A model generated the notes under the pieces. That model was not told the origin of the DNA and made no database searches. It saw only the letters and a list, made by a program, of their open reading frames with translations. This document shows positions 31,591 through 40,116 of a stretch of DNA of 64,000 nucleotides, piece after piece (the stretch's first letter is position 1; each line of letters begins with the position of its first letter). The stretch is taken from NCBI GenBank assembly GCA_964456525.1, contig CAYWAP010000001.1, positions 1 to 64,000 of the forward strand. Reading direction: 5' to 3'. The stretch comes from Onthomonas sp964456525. Lineage in GTDB: Bacteria > Bacillota > Clostridia > Oscillospirales > Oscillospiraceae. The position numbers were made by a program, and so were the translations under genes.

Positions 31591-31643
31591 GAACCACAGG
31601 TTCCATCCTCCGCTGAATCACAGCTGGATAAAACCTGCGGTTC
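31591..31643 (-). terminator. Inverted repeat downstream of yebC
   Basis: GAACCACAGGTT (31591-31602) pairs with AACCTGCGGTTC (31632-31643) with one mismatch. It begins 11 bases after the yebC stop. The tail is not U-rich, so efficiency is uncertain. Confidence 0.45.
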
Positions 31644-31653
31644 TTTCAGAACA

Positions 31654-32388
31654 TCAGTCCCGGCTCCAGTTGTGCCAGACATTTTGCACATCGTCATCAT
31701 CTTCCAGCATGTCGATGAGCTTCTCCATGTTCTTGATGTCCTTTTCGTCGGTCAGCTTGACGTAGTCGTTGGGAATCATGGCTTCCTCTGCGGACTCGAA
31801 GGTGTAACCGGCAGCCTCCAGAGCCTCAGAAACCGCAACCAGATCGCCGGGGGCGCAGTAGACGACGAAGACCTCGCCCTCGTTCTTCATATCGTCCGCG
31901 CCTGCCTCCAGCGCGTCCATCATAACGGTGTCCTCGTCCAGTTCCTCATCCTCGTTATTGATGACGATCTGCCCCTTGCGGAGGAAGTTCCAGGAAACGC
32001 TGCCCGTTGCCCCCAGCTTGCCGTTGTATTTGTCAAACAGGTGACGGATATTGGGCGCAGTGCGGTTGCGGTTGTCGGTCAGGGCCTCCACAATGACGGC
32101 CACGCCGGAGGGGCCATAACCCTCATACTGCAGTGTCTCGTAGTTGTCGCCGCCGGCGGAATTCAGAGCCTTGTCAATCGTGCGCTTGATATTGTCCTTG
32201 GGCATGTTGACCGCCTTGGCCTTTGCGATCACAGCCGCCAGCTTTGAGTTGTTCTTCGGATCGCCGCTGCCGCCCGTCTTGACGGCGACAATCATCTCGC
32301 GTGCGATCTTGGTAAAGGCAGCGCTGCGCTTGGCATCGGCTGCGCCCTTGGTTTTCTGAATGTTATGCCACTTGGAATGTCCGGACAT
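31654..32388 (-). CDS. yebC: YebC/PmpR family protein
   Basis: 244 residues from 'MSGHSKWHNIQKTKGAADA', the invariant YebC start; AAAGGGA ten bases upstream supports it. Three-domain YebC/TACO1 fold throughout. Family members act as DNA-binding regulators or, as shown for TACO1/YebC, help ribosomes through polyproline stretches. Expressed from its own promoter with a ~140-base leader. Confidence 0.95.
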   Translation of the reverse strand: MSGHSKWHNIQKTKGAADAKRSAAFTKIAREMIVAVKTGGSGDPKNNSKLAAVIAKAKAVNMPKDNIKRTIDKALNSAGGDNYETLQYEGYGPSGVAVIVEALTDNRNRTAPNIRHLFDKYNGKLGATGSVSWNFLRKGQIVINNEDEELDEDTVMMDALEAGADDMKNEGEVFVVYCAPGDLVAVSEALEAAGYTFESAEEAMIPNDYVKLTDEKDIKNMEKLIDMLEDDDDVQNVWHNWSRD

Positions 32389-32534
32389 TGGTAACACATC
32401 CCTTTCAAAATGATGTAAATGATGATAATACCGCTTTGATCAGCGGGCCAGACCCTTGTCCTCCATACAGATACGATGCCAATTCACGTATCTCTCCTGG
32501 AACGGGGAAACAAGCACCTGACATACATTTTGAT

Positions 32535-32563
32535 ATTATAACACCCCGCTTGCCGGAATACAA
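32535..32563 (-). promoter_or_regulatory. Promoter of yebC
   Basis: TTGTAT (32558-32563) and TATAAT (32535-32540), spacing 17, on the minus strand. The ~140-base leader contains a perfect 7-bp hairpin (AGATACG/CGTATCT). Confidence 0.65.
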
Positions 32564-32568
32564 GGGTT

Positions 32569-33360
32569 TTATACATAAGAAATCACTTCGTGATGGACGC
32601 TGGATGCCAGAACCTTGACCTCTGGGAACGCACATCTCAACCACTCGGTCACCCGCTCCATGACCGGGTTTTCCGTTGGGAAGTGGCCTGCATCGATCAG
32701 ATTCACTCCCTGTGCCTTCGCCTCCAGAAAATGATCGTATTTCAGATCCGAAGTCACAAAGGTGTCACAGCCCATGGCAAGGGCCTCATGCAGCATGCTC
32801 CCGCAGGCGCCGCCGCCAACGGCTACCCGGTGAACCAGTTTTCCCCCGCTGCAGTAGCGCAGCCCGTTGGGCCTGAGCGCCTCGCGCACCCGCTCCAGAT
32901 ACATTTCCAGGGAAACCGGCTGCTCCAGTTCCCCCACCCGGCCAATGCCGTAGGGTTGTCCATTGTACTCCCCCGAGGTCTCCAGCACGGTGGTGTTTTG
33001 AAGGCCGCACTTCTCCGCCAGCACATCGTTGACGCCGCCGGTGACGGAGTCCAGACAGGTATGGCAGCAGATGGCGGCAATGCCCAGCTCCGCCAGAGCC
33101 AGCAGGCGGCGGCTGTCATAGCTTTCGTCCGTCAACTGCTTCACCGGGTTGAAGATGACCGGGTGATGGGAGACAATCACGTTGCACCCCTTGTCCCGGG
33201 CCTCATCAATGGTCTCCAGCGTAATGTCCAGCGCCGTTAAAATGCCGGAAACTTCCCGGTTCCGGTGTCCTACGAGAAAACCGGAATTGTCCCATGGCTC
33301 CTGTAGGGAAAAGGGACATGTTTCGTTCATCTGATGGATAATATCTTTGACTGTGATCAT
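32569..33360 (-). CDS. Nif3-like dinuclear metal-centre protein
   Basis: 263 residues from 'MITVKDIIHQMNETCPF'. Metal-binding motifs 'VIVSHHPVIF' near residue 70 and 'NLIDAGHFPTENPVMERV' near the C-terminus identify the Nif3/YqfO family. Reported as GTP cyclohydrolase I type 2 homologues, but physiological role is unsettled. Short form, without the central insertion of YqfO. The ATG overlaps the trmK stop (ATGA), as in many Firmicutes where trmK and nif3 are paired. Confidence 0.92.
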   Translation of the reverse strand: MITVKDIIHQMNETCPFSLQEPWDNSGFLVGHRNREVSGILTALDITLETIDEARDKGCNVIVSHHPVIFNPVKQLTDESYDSRRLLALAELGIAAICCHTCLDSVTGGVNDVLAEKCGLQNTTVLETSGEYNGQPYGIGRVGELEQPVSLEMYLERVREALRPNGLRYCSGGKLVHRVAVGGGACGSMLHEALAMGCDTFVTSDLKYDHFLEAKAQGVNLIDAGHFPTENPVMERVTEWLRCAFPEVKVLASSVHHEVISYV

Positions 33361-34079
33361 AAGGGCCACTCTCCTTTTTGTAGACGCTCACGCAACGCAA
33401 TGAGCTCGTCCATGATTTGGGTCAGGCGCACTGCCCGCCGCCGCTCTTCCTCTCTTGAGGATCGTTCCGCCCCTGCCCGCTGCTCTTCCAGTTTTTGGAT
33501 CTGCCACGAGAGGAAGGCGGGCCACTCCGGATTTTCCACCCAGAGTGATGGCCGCCCAACCAGAGCTTCCGCCGGTTCAAGGGGCGCCATACCTTTGCCC
33601 CCGGCCACCGTCAGCACCGTGTACCAACGCTGCTCCTCACGGACAATTCTCTCCTGCAAAATGGTGTATTCGTGGTGCTGGAGCCAGAGCCGCAGCTTCT
33701 CCTGCCCATTTTGGGGCTGAAGAATCAGCGTTGTGTCCGCTTTCGTCCAGGGCGCAGCGGATAGAATCCCGATCATCATCTCCCCGCCCATCCCGCAGAT
33801 TGTGACCGTATCGGCCTCGTTGGGGAGAACCGTCTCCAGCCCCGGCCCGAGGCGCAGGGCAATCTGATCCTCCAGATGGTATCGCCGCCGGGTAACAGCG
33901 GCGTGCTCCAGCGGCCCTTTCCGAATATCAGAGGCGATGGCGGCGCGAACCCGGCCTGTCTGGAGCAGATAGACCGGCAAATAGGCGTGATCGGTTCCCA
34001 CATCGCAAAGGACCGCTCCGGCAGGGACGGCATCTGCAACTGCCTGAAGACGCGGCGTCAATTGAATGGTATGTCTCAT
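33357..34079 (-). CDS. trmK: tRNA (adenine-22-N1)-methyltransferase
   Basis: 240 residues from 'MRHTIQLTPRLQAVADAVP'. Rossmann-type SAM site 'VLCDVGTDHAYLPVYLL', then 'ICGMGGEMMIGIL' and 'LILQPQNGQEKLRLWL', the TrmK signature. The C-terminal ~50 residues are a charged coiled coil ('QKLEEQRAGAERSSREEERR'). It methylates A22 in the D-loop of tRNAs. AGGAGG ten bases before the ATG. Confidence 0.93.
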   Translation of the reverse strand: MRHTIQLTPRLQAVADAVPAGAVLCDVGTDHAYLPVYLLQTGRVRAAIASDIRKGPLEHAAVTRRRYHLEDQIALRLGPGLETVLPNEADTVTICGMGGEMMIGILSAAPWTKADTTLILQPQNGQEKLRLWLQHHEYTILQERIVREEQRWYTVLTVAGGKGMAPLEPAEALVGRPSLWVENPEWPAFLSWQIQKLEEQRAGAERSSREEERRRAVRLTQIMDELIALRERLQKGEWPL

Positions 34080-34106
34080 ATGGTTCCTTCCTCCTGTCTG
34101 GACAAA

Positions 34107-34141
34107 AATTCCCGGAAACGCATTGGACGCTTCCGGGAATT
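34107..34141 (-). terminator. Intrinsic terminator of the DUF1858 gene
   Basis: AATTCCCGGAA (34107-34117) pairs perfectly with TTCCGGGAATT (34131-34141), followed on the minus strand by five T. It separates the DUF1858 gene from trmK. Confidence 0.85.
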
Positions 34142-34150
34142 GGAGCTTTA

Positions 34151-34363
34151 TCACTCCTGCAGTGCCAGGTGGGCTTCCACTTCGCTGAGCAATGTGTCAC
34201 AGTCCAGACCGTGGACGTAGCAGGCCTCCTCAATGGTTTCGCTGCGGGCAGACGGGCAAAACACGCAATGCATCCCAGCTTCCATGAAAACAGGCGCCAG
34301 ATTGGGCGCGGCATCCAGAACGTCACCGATAATGGAATCCTTTGTAATTTCGACGTCAGGCAT
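34151..34363 (-). CDS. DUF1858 redox-disulfide protein
   Basis: 70 residues. 'SIIGDVLDAAPNLAPVFMEAGMHCVFC' is the DUF1858/hybrid-cluster-associated disulfide family; a CxxC (CVFC) is the likely redox site. Partner unknown. Strong own promoter (TTGCAA/TATAAT), AAAGGAGG site, and terminator: a monocistronic, probably well-expressed unit. Confidence 0.9.
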   Translation of the reverse strand: MPDVEITKDSIIGDVLDAAPNLAPVFMEAGMHCVFCPSARSETIEEACYVHGLDCDTLLSEVEAHLALQE

Positions 34364-34390
34364 GTTGCTTACCTCCTTTAAGATGGCTAT

Positions 34391-34419
34391 ATTATACCCA
34401 TCTCCGGGGGAACTTGCAA
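34391..34419 (-). promoter_or_regulatory. Promoter of the DUF1858 gene
   Basis: TTGCAA (34414-34419) and perfect TATAAT (34391-34396), spacing 17, immediately before a short leader with the ribosome-binding site. Confidence 0.75.
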
Positions 34420-34529
34420 TTATTTTTTCAGCTTATTTTCCCCCGCGGCGGCCCAAAACAGAGAAATGCCCCGCCTTCGCCCGCGCTCCATACGGCTCTG
34501 TCCGGCCCGCGCAGTCCCACAGCGCTCAC

Positions 34530-35378
34530 TCACTTTTGAAAATAGTATCCGCCCTGAATCTGTCTCACAGGATCCACCTCATCCGAGGAGACCGGTGGGA
34601 AAAATTCATTGACCGGGAACTGCACCTGCTGGAACAGCTCACAGGGATCTTCTTCTCTTTCACCGCAGCAGCATTCCTTCTCCGGCATGCAGTAATCGTA
34701 GATCGGAATTTGCAGCTGGCTGTCCCGCTCCAGACGCAAAATGGAAAATTGCCCCAACGTCAGGTAAATCTGACGGCCATCGTCGTCATCAAAGACCAGA
34801 TCTTCCCCAAAGGCGTCGAGAATCGCCGGGGGCACATCGCCGGCTGACAACTCTCCACAGCCCGATTGCGGACAGCCCTCCAACAGGCGCATGGAGAGAA
34901 TCAACGGGTCCACTGCCTCACAGACCGCAATGGGCAGGTTGCTGTAAGACGGCAAAACACTTCCCTCCACCGTCTCGCAGGACAGGGTGGAAGTAAACGA
35001 ACGGACTGTGCCCTCGCTGCCAAAGAGCACGCAGCGCTTTTCAAACACCACCAGCCCCGTAACCGGCGCCGTATTGGCACAGCTCACCGCCGCATCGATG
35101 GTGACGCGGTAGTAAAAACGCATGTCAATGGTGTAAAACCCTCTGCCAAGGCCGATGGGCTGAACGTTCAGATATACGTACAGCAGCTCCGCCTTTCCGG
35201 CCTTCAGGGACAGCGCGGTGTCAATGACGGTCTGGGAAGAGACCGTTGGATAAAACCGCAGATCTTCCATGCAGTCCTTTGCCTGGCAGGAGTCATAGAT
35301 TTTTCTGGCGTGGATGCAGGTGGCTTCACGGAAACCGTTCCGGTTTTCACTCTGCATTTCAGGTGCGTTATCAGGCAT
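34530..35378 (-). CDS. Cysteine-rich conserved hypothetical protein
   Basis: 282 residues from ATG 35378 (AAGGAGG seven bases upstream; a TTG six bases earlier is less well placed). Mostly beta-strand, with an N-terminal 'CIHARKIYDSCQAKDCMEDL' motif and a C-terminal Cys cluster 'MPEKECCCGEREEDPCEL'. No signal peptide or membrane helix. I recall similar proteins in spore-forming clostridia, where cysteine-rich beta proteins occur in spore coats, but I cannot name the family. It lies 73 bases downstream of the DHHW gene. Confidence 0.75.
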   Translation of the reverse strand: MPDNAPEMQSENRNGFREATCIHARKIYDSCQAKDCMEDLRFYPTVSSQTVIDTALSLKAGKAELLYVYLNVQPIGLGRGFYTIDMRFYYRVTIDAAVSCANTAPVTGLVVFEKRCVLFGSEGTVRSFTSTLSCETVEGSVLPSYSNLPIAVCEAVDPLILSMRLLEGCPQSGCGELSAGDVPPAILDAFGEDLVFDDDDGRQIYLTLGQFSILRLERDSQLQIPIYDYCMPEKECCCGEREEDPCELFQQVQFPVNEFFPPVSSDEVDPVRQIQGGYYFQK

Positions 35379-35451
35379 ACTCAAACCTCCTTCATAGAGC
35401 GGAGAGGAAGCCCTCCCCTATGTCAGTCTATGTCAGAGATTGGGTGGCGTG

Positions 35452-37005
35452 TCATTCTACGAAGGATTCAATCAGATCCACGGCAGAATCCCGGGTTGCG
35501 CTGATATTGTTCAAAAACAGGACGTCCTGAATGTCATAGTCCTCTACCACCTCAAGCAGGTTCCGGCTGTCCACATCATCAAAGTAGCGGTAGTCGATGA
35601 CGTAGACGAATTGATAGCTTTCCGCCAGGAAGGGGGCAAAGCAGTTGCCAAAGGACTCCTTTATCAGCAGAATCGAGCTTCCGTCGGTTATGGTGTCGTT
35701 TTCAATCACGGTCAGCGGATTGTCGCCGCCGATAAAGGCCGAATACTTCTGGGTGGCGGTGTAATCGCTGACGTCGTTGATAATGGGATACTCTGAGGTA
35801 GTACCATCCGACCAGGTGATGGTCGCAGTGGTGACATTCTTCGGCTCGTAGGCATAGATGGTATCCGGGTAGGATGCCAGCACGGACGACATCAGATTGC
35901 GGTAGAAACTGCCGGTAAACCCTTCATAGACCTTCTCGGTAAAGTCGCTCTCCAGATCGGCAGTGGTGACCCCTGCCGCCTGGGTGAACACCTCATAGGC
36001 CCGATATGCCCCCAGAGCCGTCCAGTGATGATCCGTGCGGAAGTAGAGATAATCGCCATTTTCCTGGCACTCCTGCAACGTGTCAAAGACATCCACGGTA
36101 TGGACATCGCTGCTCATGCTGGAGTACATGTATGCAATGGCCTTCTCCTGATCCGACGTGTTCAGATTCTGGCGCACCTTCTCCGAGACGCAGATGTCCA
36201 TACTGGTGGGCACAATGATATTGTAAACATCCGCCTTGCCCAGCAGCGTCTCAGCGGCCTGACTGATGACGGAGGCATACTGATCCGCCCTGGTCTGGAC
36301 AAAGTTGTAATACTCATAGGCGGCGTTGCCCTGAACCAGGAGCGTCCCCAACGTCTCATACTCCTCTTCGGTTCCATCGCCATCGCCGGATTCGTCCCCT
36401 TCGGAAGAACTGGCGTCTCCAGCGCTTTCACCCTTGGCGCTATCCGACAGCGAATCCGTTTCCTCTTCCTGGGAAGCAGCATCCCCAGTTGCGTCCGGGA
36501 TTTCGTCCCCTTCCTCAACGTTGCCATAAATCTGTTTGTTCCGGAACCCATACAGCTCCTCCAGCTCACTCTGGAATTTTAAAAAGCTCTCCCGGAAGGG
36601 GAAGGTATCGGCAAACCAGGTGCTGATGCTGCTGAAATATTCGCCATTGAGTACGGTCTCCACACTTGCTGTGGGAAAACTGGTCAGGGTACGCTGCTCC
36701 AGCTCCGACCAGTCGGGGCGCAAAGGCAGATCAAAGGCCAAAATGGTCATAACCGTCAAAAACAGCAGAAACATGGTGACGGTCAGACGGCCGCCGGCGT
36801 TGTGCTGGTTCTTTACCCAGCGGGCACTGGGCCTTGGCGCCGCGTCCGACTTCGCGCGCCGGTACTCGCAGAAATAGGCGAACCACACGATCAGCAGCGC
36901 AATCTTTTCTGCCCCGCGCTGAATGGCGCGCTCCAGCGCTTGAAACAGCGGAATCCGTTCCAGCTTGGGCATGGCCGCTTCAAAGCGATTTTTATGTTTG
37001 TTCAA
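35452..37005 (-). CDS. DHHW-family (AlgJ/AlgX-like) protein, O-acylation partner of the MBOAT
   Basis: 517 residues. A cytoplasmic N-terminus and one membrane helix near 74-93 ('LTVTMFLLFLTVMTILAF') lead to an outer SGNH-hydrolase-like domain with 'YLYFRTDHHWTALGAYRAY', the DHHW motif, and 'SILLIKESFGNCFAPFLAE', which carries the Ser. An acidic Ser/Glu/Asp insertion (about 165-220) interrupts the first part of the outer domain. Such proteins work with MBOAT acyltransferases to move acetyl groups onto surface polysaccharides. It starts 36 bases after the MBOAT gene. Confidence 0.87.
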   Translation of the reverse strand: MNKHKNRFEAAMPKLERIPLFQALERAIQRGAEKIALLIVWFAYFCEYRRAKSDAAPRPSARWVKNQHNAGGRLTVTMFLLFLTVMTILAFDLPLRPDWSELEQRTLTSFPTASVETVLNGEYFSSISTWFADTFPFRESFLKFQSELEELYGFRNKQIYGNVEEGDEIPDATGDAASQEEETDSLSDSAKGESAGDASSSEGDESGDGDGTEEEYETLGTLLVQGNAAYEYYNFVQTRADQYASVISQAAETLLGKADVYNIIVPTSMDICVSEKVRQNLNTSDQEKAIAYMYSSMSSDVHTVDVFDTLQECQENGDYLYFRTDHHWTALGAYRAYEVFTQAAGVTTADLESDFTEKVYEGFTGSFYRNLMSSVLASYPDTIYAYEPKNVTTATITWSDGTTSEYPIINDVSDYTATQKYSAFIGGDNPLTVIENDTITDGSSILLIKESFGNCFAPFLAESYQFVYVIDYRYFDDVDSRNLLEVVEDYDIQDVLFLNNISATRDSAVDLIESFVE

Positions 37006-37041
37006 AACAGGCCACCATCCTTTGCCTGGGAAATGAAACCG

Positions 37042-38499
37042 TCAGAAACGGAAGTAGAGGAAGGGATTGTAGCTGTCACCCACCAGCGCGGCGGTGGAGA
37101 GCAGCATCAGGAAAATGGGCATCAGAACCGAGAGGGTTTGATACGCCCACATCGTCCCCTTGCTCCGCTGCGCACGCAGCCCAAAACGCTGAACCGCCTT
37201 GCAGATAAAGGGCGTGCAGCCAATCATGGCGACGATCAAAAAGATGATGTTGCCCCACAGGTCAATATTGGTTTCATAATCGCTAAATCCGGCCCCGTTC
37301 AGCCCGATCAGGCCCTTTAGCGCCACTTTGAGCACCGAAAAATCCTCAAAACGGAAAATCACCCAGCCCACGGAGACGACCAGCAGCACATAGATATGCC
37401 CGACAACGGCGGGAAGGCGCTCGTGCAGGTTCTTCGGAAGGATAAAGCGCTCCAGCACAAGGAACACAAAGTAGTACAGGCCCCAGATCACATAGTTCCA
37501 GCTGGCGCCGTGCCAAAACCCGGTGCAGGCCCAGACAATGAGCAGATTGAAAATGACCCTGGGTTTTGAACAGCGGTTCCCGCCCAGCGGAATGTACAGA
37601 TAGTCCCGGAAAAAGGTGCTCAAGGAGATGTGCCAGCGCCTCCAGAAGTCACGGACAGACCGGGCGATGTAGGGATAGTTGAAATTTTCCTGATAGTGAA
37701 AACCGATCATCTGGCCCATGCCAATGGCCATATCCGAATAGGCAGAAAAGTCCAGATAAATCTGCAAGGTGTAGAAAATCACGCCCACCCACATCGCCAG
37801 CACCGGGCGGGTGCTCAGGGCAGCGATCTGCTCTTCCACCGTGCTGGAGGTCGAGACCAGAAAGCTGTCGGCCAGGGAACCGCAGGTATTGGCAAACAGG
37901 GCTTTCTTGGTGAGCCCGACGGTGAAGCGGCGGATACCCCCTGCCATATCAATGCGGCGGAATTTGCGCCCGGTCAGCTCCTGCTCAACCGTTTCGTAGC
38001 GGACAATTGGCCCGGCGATGCACTGGTGAAACAGGCTCACGTACAGCAGTAAGATGCGGAAATCCTTCTGCGCGGGAACCTCTCCCCGGTAAACATCCAC
38101 CATATAACTGAGCAATTGAAAGGTATAAAAGGAGATGCCGATGGGCAGGCCGATCTGGAGCACGCTCTGGGGAATGCCGAACAGATCATGGCTGGTTTGC
38201 AGGAAAAACGTCAGATACTTAAAGACGCACAAAAGCCCCAGGTTGATGAGACATCCCCGGAAAATCATTTTCCGCTTGTTGCTCTTGCGCTTCAAACGTT
38301 CGATCTCCAGCGCAACGCGGAAATCGACATAGGTCATACCCACCAGCAGCAGGACATAAACCGGCCCCGCCCAGGCGTAAAACACCAGCGAAAACACCAG
38401 CATGACCCAGTTTTTCGCCTTAATGTCCGGGGCAAGGCGGTAAAACAGCATATTCAGCGGAAAAAACGCATATAAAAACAGCAAGCTGGAAAAAACCAT
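37042..38499 (-). CDS. MBOAT-family O-acyltransferase (AlgI/DltB-like)
   Basis: 485 residues, about eleven membrane helices. 'DFWRRWHISLSTFFRDYLYI' and the catalytic His in 'FWHGASWNYVIWGLYYFVFL' are characteristic. It passes an acyl group across the membrane for surface-polymer modification together with the adjacent DHHW protein. No dlt genes are nearby, so a polysaccharide (AlgI-like) role is more likely than teichoic acid D-alanylation. Confidence 0.93.
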   Translation of the reverse strand: MVFSSLLFLYAFFPLNMLFYRLAPDIKAKNWVMLVFSLVFYAWAGPVYVLLLVGMTYVDFRVALEIERLKRKSNKRKMIFRGCLINLGLLCVFKYLTFFLQTSHDLFGIPQSVLQIGLPIGISFYTFQLLSYMVDVYRGEVPAQKDFRILLLYVSLFHQCIAGPIVRYETVEQELTGRKFRRIDMAGGIRRFTVGLTKKALFANTCGSLADSFLVSTSSTVEEQIAALSTRPVLAMWVGVIFYTLQIYLDFSAYSDMAIGMGQMIGFHYQENFNYPYIARSVRDFWRRWHISLSTFFRDYLYIPLGGNRCSKPRVIFNLLIVWACTGFWHGASWNYVIWGLYYFVFLVLERFILPKNLHERLPAVVGHIYVLLVVSVGWVIFRFEDFSVLKVALKGLIGLNGAGFSDYETNIDLWGNIIFLIVAMIGCTPFICKAVQRFGLRAQRSKGTMWAYQTLSVLMPIFLMLLSTAALVGDSYNPFLYFRF

Positions 38500-38653
38500 A
38501 GAAAATGACCCATCCCCTCAAAACACGGATGATATACGACAATATAACAGCATAATTGTAGCACACAGCGCCCTCTTCCGCAAGGACTTTTATCGGTTGG
38601 ATTCGACAAACGAGGCCGGCCCCTCCCCTCGCCGCTCTGCCCTCTGCCAAAGC

Positions 38654-38685
38654 AAAAAGCTGCGCCTTTCCGCACGCAGCTTTTT
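38654..38685. terminator. Bidirectional terminator
   Basis: AAAAAGCTGCG (38654-38664) pairs perfectly with CGCAGCTTTTT (38675-38685), U-tracts on both strands. It follows the aminotransferase stop (38725) on the minus strand. The rest of 38500-38724 shows nothing clear. Confidence 0.85.
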
Positions 38686-38724
38686 GGGATGGATTCTATC
38701 GAGTTTTTACCAGATTAACCGCCA

Positions 38725-39915
38725 TCACTCCGCCAGGAATTTCTCCAGCCGGTCCAGCCCCTCCTTGATGTTCTCCATGGACGTGGCATAGGACCAGCGC
38801 AGGAAGTTCGGATCGCCAAAGCCTGTGCAGGGCACAATGCAGACCAGCCCTTCCTTCAAGAAGATATCGCCAAAATCGTCCGCGTCATGGATGACTTTTC
38901 CGTGGATCGTTTTGCCGATCAGCTGGCTGATGTTCATCATCACATAAAAGGCTCCCTCAGGCTTCAGGCAGCTGACGCCGGGGATCTGATTCATGCGCTC
39001 CACCATGTAATCCCGGCGGGCCTCAAAAGCCTGACGCATGGTTTCCACGGTGTCCTGGGATGCATTCAGCGCCACGACGGAAGCGGCCTGGGCGGGGGCG
39101 GAGGGGTTGCCGGTGGAGTGGCTCAGATACTTGGACGCCACAGAGGTGACGCGCTGATCTGCGGCGATATAGCCAATCCGCCAGCCGGTCATTGCGTAGC
39201 TCTTGGAGACGCCGTTGATGATGATGGTCAGCTCCTTCACCTTTTCCCCCAGAGAGGCGATCGAGGTGAACGTGCGTCCATCATACAGCAGCTTGTAGTA
39301 AATCTCATCGGCGATGATAAAGAGATCATGCTTCACACAGACGTCTGCCAGCCCCTGCAGCTCCTCCCTGGTGTACAGCATGCCGGTGGGGTTGGAAGGA
39401 TTGTTCAGCATGACGCATTTGGTCTTCTCGGTGATGGCTGCCTCCAGCTTCTCCGGCGTCACCTTGAAGTTTTCCTCTTCTGTGCAGCGAACCGTGACGG
39501 GCGTTGCCCCGACCATCTTGACCATCTCATTGTAAGTGACCCAGGCGGGAACCGGGATGATAACCTCGTCACCGGGGTTGATGATGGCCCGCAGCGCAAT
39601 ATACAGGCAGTGCTTCGCACCGCTGGAGCAGATGATGTTGGCCGGCTCGTAATCCAGGCCCAGATCCTCTTTCAGGCGATTGCATACCGCCTGTTTCAGC
39701 GTAACCGTGCCGCTGGCAGGCGTATACTTGGTGGCGTTGTTGACAATGGCGTCGATACCGGCGTACTTGATATAATCCGGCGTGGGGAAGTCCGGCTCCC
39801 CGGCGGCAAAGCCGATGACGTCCACGCCATCCGCCTTCATCTGCTTATAAAGGGCGTCCAGTGCCAGAGTGGTGGAAGCCTGAACCTCAGATGCGATGGT
39901 AGATAATGCTTTCAT
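38725..39915 (-). CDS. Class I aminotransferase, aspartate aminotransferase type
   Basis: 396 residues from 'MKALSTIASEVQASTTLAL'. PLP Lys in 'IINGVSKSYAMTGWRIGY', substrate and cofactor residues in 'NNPSNPTGMLYTREEL' and 'LFIIADEIYYKLLYD', C-terminal Arg in 'NFLRWSYATS'. Typical of Firmicute AspB/AspC-like enzymes; strict substrate cannot be told and aromatic amino acids are possible. AAAGGA precedes the start. Own promoter at 39960-39988. Confidence 0.92.
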   Translation of the reverse strand: MKALSTIASEVQASTTLALDALYKQMKADGVDVIGFAAGEPDFPTPDYIKYAGIDAIVNNATKYTPASGTVTLKQAVCNRLKEDLGLDYEPANIICSSGAKHCLYIALRAIINPGDEVIIPVPAWVTYNEMVKMVGATPVTVRCTEEENFKVTPEKLEAAITEKTKCVMLNNPSNPTGMLYTREELQGLADVCVKHDLFIIADEIYYKLLYDGRTFTSIASLGEKVKELTIIINGVSKSYAMTGWRIGYIAADQRVTSVASKYLSHSTGNPSAPAQAASVVALNASQDTVETMRQAFEARRDYMVERMNQIPGVSCLKPEGAFYVMMNISQLIGKTIHGKVIHDADDFGDIFLKEGLVCIVPCTGFGDPNFLRWSYATSMENIKEGLDRLEKFLAE

Positions 39916-39959
39916 GCTTGATACAGTCCTTTCATTGCTAATTTTGGATTGCATGGCAT

Positions 39960-39988
39960 ATTATATTCCAAAACTTGCAGAAACACAA
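39960..39988 (-). promoter_or_regulatory. Promoter of the aminotransferase gene
   Basis: TTGTGT (39983-39988) and TATAAT (39960-39965), spacing 17, minus strand. A hairpin TTTTCCGG/CCGGAAAA lies just upstream near 39995-40018. Confidence 0.65.
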
Positions 39989-40063
39989 GAGCTTTTCCGG
40001 ATTTACCCCCGGAAAATGAATTCTGGAAGGGCGCTTTATTCGTTTTCCAGCTCTTGATAGGAA

Positions 40064-40102
40064 GATTGGGAAAAATCCGTTTCCCGCAGATTCTTCCCAA
40101 TC
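40064..40102 (-). terminator. Inverted repeat ending the leu operon
   Basis: GATTGGGAA (40064-40072) pairs perfectly with TTCCCAATC (40094-40102), starting 15 bases after the leuB stop. The U-tract is poor. Confidence 0.5.
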
Positions 40103-40116
40103 GAAATCCCGTCAAA

